DNA from: Prevotella jejuni
GTDB lineage: Bacteria > Bacteroidota > Bacteroidia > Bacteroidales > Bacteroidaceae
Assembly (NCBI RefSeq): GCF_900187995.1
Contig: NZ_FZNZ01000011.1
Span: 1 to 64,000 of the forward strand
Direction of reading: 5' to 3'
DNA length: 64,000 nt
The position numbers and the translations under genes were made by a program. The notes under the pieces were generated by a model, which worked only from the letters and a program-made list of their open reading frames with translations, was not told where the DNA came from and searched no databases. Shown piece after piece: positions 59,905 to 64,000 of the stretch (position 1 is its first letter; each line of letters starts with the position of its first letter).

Positions 59905-61578
59905 TTATTTTTTCTTCTTGCTTAATTCTAACAGTTCACGAGCATTCTGTAAAGCTGCATCAGAGATATCAGCTCCCGAAAGCATCTGTGCTATCTCTGT
60001 CACACGCTGCTCTTGTGTCAACTCACGCATGTGACTACGAGTACCTTCTGCTGTTTCTTCTTTCTCAACCTTATAATGTGAGCTACCCAAAGCAGCAATC
60101 TGTGGAAGATGAGTGATAGAAATAACCTGACGATTATTATCGCCCATTTCTTGCATGATGAGTGCCATCTTCTGTGCAATCTTACCACTAACACCAGTAT
60201 CAATCTCATCAAAAATAATTGTTGGTAACTTCACTGCTCCACTTACCATTGCCTTTAACGACAACATCACACGAGCAATCTCACCACCGGAAGCCACCTG
60301 TGCTACTGGTTCCATAGCTGTACTTGTATTGGCAGAGAAAAGGAATTGAACCTTGTCTGCGCCATCTAATGATAGAGCCTTAGGCGACAAATCAACCTTA
60401 AACCTAACATTAGGAATACCGAGCGGTATAAGACGGCTCTTCATCTGTTCTTCAACAATCTTTATAGCTTTATGTCTTAGCCCTGTTAACTTCTCTGCTT
60501 GCTTTTCACAAGCTACAAGTTTTGCTTTCACATCTTGTTCAAGTAAATCCAGTTCTTCGTCGCTATTATCGATATTCTTAAGCTGTTCTGCAATATTATC
60601 ACGAATCTCGATGAGCTCCTTCTCTGTAGAAACATGGAATTTCTGTTCAAGTGTATTCAGTAAGTCAAGCTGCTGATTGATACTATCTAAGCGTGAAGGG
60701 TCAAAGTCGATATTCTCAACTTCACCACTGACCTCACCTGCAATATCCTTCAACTCTATATGTACTGATGACAGTCGTTGTATCAGTTCTTGTGCTTTAG
60801 GATACACCTTCTCTATATCGCTAAGACTATCCAGACTCTTTCCAAGCTTACTAATAACTCCACTATCATCATCATTCAGCAGATTATCAGCTTCATAGAA
60901 AGCTGTTTTGATATCTTCAGAATGTGAGAGAGTCTCACTCTCCTGCTCCAACTCTTCTTGCCTGCCTTCTACCAACCCTGCGTTATCCAATTCACTAAAC
61001 TGAAAACGCATAAACTCTTCGTTTTCCTGTGCCTTTGAGATCTGTTCTTTCACACTTAACAGACGTCGTTCAGCCTCTTTATATTGCTGAAATGCTGAAC
61101 GATAAGCAGCCAGTTCCTTACTGTCTTGAGCAATGATGTCTATAACATTCAGTTGAAAATCATCCTTCTGTAACAATAAGTTTTGATGCTGTGAATGAAC
61201 ATCTATTAGCTGCTCACCCAATGCACGCATCATCTGCAACGACACTGGCGTATCATTAATAAAAGCACGAGACTTGCCCGTAGCCGTTAGTTCACGACGA
61301 ACAATTGTATCTTCTGGCTCGAAATCAATATCATGTTCTGCAAAGAAAGAATCAAAACCATAGTTAGAAAGGTCAAAATGTGCTTCAATAGTACATTTCT
61401 TCTCTCCTTGTTTAATTTGTTTGCTATCAGCTCGATTACCTAACAATAATCCAATAGCACCAAGGATAATACTCTTTCCTGCACCTGTTTCACCAGTAAT
61501 AACCGAGAAACCAGAATGAAAGGCTATATCCAACTGGTCTATCAACGTGTAGTTTTTTATATATAGATGTTTCAGCAT
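59905..61578 (-). CDS. recN: DNA repair protein RecN
   Basis: The 557-residue SMC-like ATPase has the Walker A motif ITGETGAGKSIILGAI near residue 28, a long coiled coil (about 150-360), and the ABC signature VASGGEIARVMLS near 432, followed by Walker B PTIIFDEIDTGVSG near 455. It acts in double-strand break repair. It is part of the run dnaQ-like - coaBC - porD-like - recN, all on the minus strand. Confidence 0.95.
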   Translation of the reverse strand: MLKHLYIKNYTLIDQLDIAFHSGFSVITGETGAGKSIILGAIGLLLGNRADSKQIKQGEKKCTIEAHFDLSNYGFDSFFAEHDIDFEPEDTIVRRELTATGKSRAFINDTPVSLQMMRALGEQLIDVHSQHQNLLLQKDDFQLNVIDIIAQDSKELAAYRSAFQQYKEAERRLLSVKEQISKAQENEEFMRFQFSELDNAGLVEGRQEELEQESETLSHSEDIKTAFYEADNLLNDDDSGVISKLGKSLDSLSDIEKVYPKAQELIQRLSSVHIELKDIAGEVSGEVENIDFDPSRLDSINQQLDLLNTLEQKFHVSTEKELIEIRDNIAEQLKNIDNSDEELDLLEQDVKAKLVACEKQAEKLTGLRHKAIKIVEEQMKSRLIPLGIPNVRFKVDLSPKALSLDGADKVQFLFSANTSTAMEPVAQVASGGEIARVMLSLKAMVSGAVKLPTIIFDEIDTGVSGKIAQKMALIMQEMGDNNRQVISITHLPQIAALGSSHYKVEKEETAEGTRSHMRELTQEQRVTEIAQMLSGADISDAALQNARELLELSKKKK

Positions 61579-61641
61579 ATATTTATCAATAATACTAAGT
61601 GAAGTTAGAATATAGGACTATTTCATACTACAATAGAATTA

Positions 61642-62568
61642 CTACTGTTTTATTTTGTCCCATGTAATGTTCTGACTGGCATTGATGCCAAAGAGGATAT
61701 CATAAACTGATTCCTTTTCTTTCTGTGTACCTTTCCCTTTGTATATATTAGCCAATTCGTCCTTTTTATAGTCTGTCCATATCTGTGGTAACATACTTAT
61801 CGGGCGATTGTCATGTGCTTTCTTTAAGTCATTTTCCAATGCAATAGTTATGTTTGTACGTCCACGTTCAGCATTGTTAGCCATCTCGTCCAATCCTGTT
61901 CTGTAATAGTCATATTGTAACTGGCGAAATGGTTTCATTGCACCATCAAGATAGTCATTGATGATAGCAAACCGATTACGTGAATTATCAAAAGCTTTCC
62001 AACCCGTAAAGTTAAGATTCTGTGCATTATTCGTCAGAACCATACAACGTTGAAGAATATCTTCACCACCCATAGGAGCGAAAGAGTCTAAATCTAAGCC
62101 TATGATAAGATAAGCATAATAGGCTATCAGAGCTGTCAATTGATTATCTATATTCTCCTCATTAAACTCAATCTGATCGAATTGAGCAAAGGTGAAATTG
62201 AAATCACCATCCTGATTGTTATAGAGCGTAGAAGTGTAGGCTGCATTATAAACAGGGCGGTTCGCCTGAATTAAAGCCGTACAGGTGAAAAGGTTATTAC
62301 CTGGGTCATACTTACTAACAGTAATATTAAAGTTACAGTTTATACGTTCCTTTCTTTGAAACTGATAATGAGTCCATTGACGAGTATTAATAAACTGTTC
62401 TAAAGTCTGTTGTAAATTCTCAAAGACAGAAGCATCCGTACCCTGAATCTGATTATGATTCACGGTCACTTTCGCATTCAACTCTTGTGCTGATAATTCT
62501 CTATTAGAGAATAGCAACAAGCTCATCAATAATATCACGAGCCACTTCTGCCTTTGGTTTCTTTGCAT
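61642..62568 (-). CDS. porD: DUF4835 protein, PorD-like
   Basis: A signal peptide (MQRNQRQKWLVILLMSLLLF, cleaved near LSAQ) precedes a 280-residue domain that starts ELNAKVTVNHNQIQGTD, the hallmark of DUF4835, and includes GLDLDSFAPMGGED near residue 145. NCBI-type names for the family are type IX secretion protein PorD; the role is not well defined. Its start overlaps the end of coaBC by 65 bases. The shorter ATG at 62526 would give a poor signal peptide, so the overlap is accepted as real. Confidence 0.75.
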   Translation of the reverse strand: MQRNQRQKWLVILLMSLLLFSNRELSAQELNAKVTVNHNQIQGTDASVFENLQQTLEQFINTRQWTHYQFQRKERINCNFNITVSKYDPGNNLFTCTALIQANRPVYNAAYTSTLYNNQDGDFNFTFAQFDQIEFNEENIDNQLTALIAYYAYLIIGLDLDSFAPMGGEDILQRCMVLTNNAQNLNFTGWKAFDNSRNRFAIINDYLDGAMKPFRQLQYDYYRTGLDEMANNAERGRTNITIALENDLKKAHDNRPISMLPQIWTDYKKDELANIYKGKGTQKEKESVYDILFGINASQNITWDKIKQ

Positions 62569-63718
62569 AACGCTTCTTACCTTCTTTGTTGATAATCGTT
62601 ATTTGGTTATCATCTGCCTGAAAAGTTGTCCCTGGTATCCTCGTTGAATTCAATACGATGAAATCAGCATTCTTCTTTTCCAACTTTCTTTGAGCATTAT
62701 TTTCTTCTTCATTCGTCTCCAGTGCGAATGCAACAATGCGTTGACTCTTTTCCTTCATACGCCCTATTGTCGCAGCAATATCCTGTGTTGGCTTCAGCTT
62801 TAAGACTAAGTCGTCACCTACACGCTTAATCTTTTCTTCTGCAATCGCCTCAGGTCGGAAGTCAGCAACAGCTGCACAAAGTATCGCAGCATCGCAATCA
62901 GGAAATACTCTGACAGCAGCCTCAAACATTTCCTTGCAACTTTCAACATTTACTCGTTGGATGCCATCAGAACACGTAAGGCTTACTGGTCCTGCTACAA
63001 GCACCACTTTTGCACCACGTCGGGCACATTCCTCAGCTAAAGCGAAGCCCATCTTACCAGACGAATAATTACCTATAAAACGTACTGGGTCAATCTTTTC
63101 GTATGTAGGACCAGCTGTTATAAGAATTTTTTTATCTTTTAGGTCATATAAAGCAGACTGTGACTCAGATGAAACAGAGAAGAATTTGTCTAATGCCTTG
63201 ACGATATTCTCTGGCTCTTCCATCCTCCCTTTCCCTTCCAGACCACTGGCAAGAAAACCGCTACCTGGCTCTATTATATAATTACCAAAGCTACGCAATG
63301 TCTCTATATTCTTCTGTGTAGAAGGATGCTTATACATATCTAAGTCCATTGCTGGCGCAATAAAGACAGGTGCTTTCATAGAGAGATAGGTAGTAATAAG
63401 CATATTGTCAGCTATTCCATTTGCCATTTTGCCTAACGTTGCAGCTGTACAAGGTGCAATGACCATAGCATCTGCCCATAGCCCAAGGTCTACGTGAGAA
63501 TTCCACGTACCATCCTTCTGTGAGAAAAACTCACTTACGACAGGTTTATGTGTCAAGGCCGACAATGTGATAGGGGTAATAAATTCTTTACCAGCAGGGG
63601 TGATAACCACCTGTACCTCTGCCCCACTCTTTATCAGCTCACGAATAATAAGACAACTCTTATAAGCCGCTATAGAACCTGTTATGCCTAAAACTATTTT
63701 CTTCCCTGTCAACATCAC
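62504..63718 (-). CDS. coaBC: bifunctional phosphopantothenoylcysteine decarboxylase/synthetase
   Basis: Residues about 1-185 are the flavin-dependent CoaC domain (GKKIVLGITGSIAAYKSC, and the FMN/substrate segment APAMDLDMYKHPST). Residues about 190-404 are the CoaB synthetase with KILITAGPTYEKIDPVRFIG and NYSSGKMGFALAEE. It makes 4'-phosphopantetheine precursors for coenzyme A. In the CoaC lid region the sequence reads FLASGLEGKGRM without a Cys, where family members carry an active-site Cys; this may be lineage-specific. It is preceded, after 1 base, by the dnaQ-like gene. Confidence 0.9.
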   Translation of the reverse strand: MMLTGKKIVLGITGSIAAYKSCLIIRELIKSGAEVQVVITPAGKEFITPITLSALTHKPVVSEFFSQKDGTWNSHVDLGLWADAMVIAPCTAATLGKMANGIADNMLITTYLSMKAPVFIAPAMDLDMYKHPSTQKNIETLRSFGNYIIEPGSGFLASGLEGKGRMEEPENIVKALDKFFSVSSESQSALYDLKDKKILITAGPTYEKIDPVRFIGNYSSGKMGFALAEECARRGAKVVLVAGPVSLTCSDGIQRVNVESCKEMFEAAVRVFPDCDAAILCAAVADFRPEAIAEEKIKRVGDDLVLKLKPTQDIAATIGRMKEKSQRIVAFALETNEEENNAQRKLEKKNADFIVLNSTRIPGTTFQADDNQITIINKEGKKRYAKKPKAEVARDIIDELVAIL

Positions 63719-63719
63719 C

Positions 63720-64000
63720 TTATCTATTATTGAACTCTCTTAGTCGAATACGCGTCAAGACCTGCTTTGTGTTATAGGTGAAATCGCTTGCAAGCATCCA
63801 ACTATAATAACCAGGATCTTTGTGTAATACCTCAGCTACATCCCAACCTTTGTATTTACCAAAGTTAAACACTTCATGTCGGCGTGGTTTTCCTGTAGCA
63901 TCCAATAGCTGATTACCATCCTTATCTGTCATATCACGCCACACCATACGACCAGCAAAGTCTACAAAATCATTCATTTTTGAGAACTCTGCAAGCTCAT
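63720..64000 (-). CDS. 3'-5' exonuclease, DNA polymerase III epsilon-like (C-terminal part)
   Basis: Only the last 90 or so residues lie in the window; the frame is open to base 64000. The visible tail (LAEFSKMNDFVDFAGRMVW, then HEVFNFGKYKGWDVAEVL) matches the C-terminal extension of Bacteroidetes epsilon-type exonucleases, which carry a small domain after the DnaQ nuclease fold. The nuclease motifs themselves would be outside the window. It ends 1 base before coaBC. Confidence 0.75.
   Translation of the reverse strand, partial: ELAEFSKMNDFVDFAGRMVWRDMTDKDGNQLLDATGKPRRHEVFNFGKYKGWDVAEVLHKDPGYYSWMLASDFTYNTKQVLTRIRLREFNNR

Overview
The window looks like chromosomal DNA of a Bacteroidales species, most likely an oral-type Prevotella. 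The genus is inferred from gene content. Supporting marks are Bacteroidetes promoters of the form TTTG-N19/20-TAnnTTTG, a fused LpxC-FabZ gene, an APH-RapZ fusion, a PorD (DUF4835) gene beside recN and coaBC, and a DUF6078-like protein. No transposase, integrase, phage structural gene, cas gene or type VI secretion gene was seen.

Left third (1-18 kb): a MORN-repeat protein at the edge; a secreted endonuclease/exonuclease/phosphatase; a polysaccharide-linked pair (CapD/FlaA1-type dehydratase and a nucleotidyltransferase); a second MORN protein; and a co-directional fermentation operon ptb-buk-sucC-sucD. Next come two small membrane-protein genes, one of them frameshifted, that are paralogues of genes inside the distant Rhs array. 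A secreted esterase, a thioredoxin-like lipoprotein with a MarR regulator, and APH-RapZ follow.

Middle (18-35 kb): housekeeping genes. These are an HD phosphohydrolase, the lipid A genes lpxD - lpxC/fabZ - lpxA, miaA with a TTG start, a class A penicillin-binding protein, a Pif1-like helicase with a TPR tail, a lipoprotein, ferritin, ilvE, xseA/xseB, a subtilisin-like protease and two identical tandem tRNA-Lys(CTT) genes.

Right-centre (36-57.6 kb): the accessory region. It is a minus-strand tandem array of Rhs/YD-repeat toxin cassettes. Five long copies (about 42.7-44.4, 44.9-47.4, 48.8-51.1, 51.7-54.2 and 54.8-56.8 kb) share a nearly identical core but each ends in a different C-terminal domain after the DPxG motif. 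Each is followed at once, often with an ATGA overlap, by a different small immunity-like gene. All five lack the normal N-terminus and begin at different points in the core, so this looks like a store of headless cassettes. Fragments at 38.7, 39.5 and 40.6-41.5 kb, an orphan toxin tail at 47.8-48.2 kb and chimeric junctions show repeated recombination. Four of the five partner proteins carry a signal peptide or lipobox, which suggests toxins acting in the cell envelope. A good promoter at 57112-57142 points into the array.

Right end (58-64 kb): tRNA-Arg(TCT), a protease-fold/TPR protein, recN, porD-like, coaBC and the 3' part of a DNA polymerase III epsilon-type exonuclease gene that leaves the window.

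Between genes there are two unexplained repeat types: four arrays of about 130 bp built from six (in one case at least five) 22-bp dyad units with different words but the same format (1203, 14957, 35604 and 41551), and two copies of an 85-86 bp element with perfect 10-bp terminal inverted repeats (14588 and 35060).
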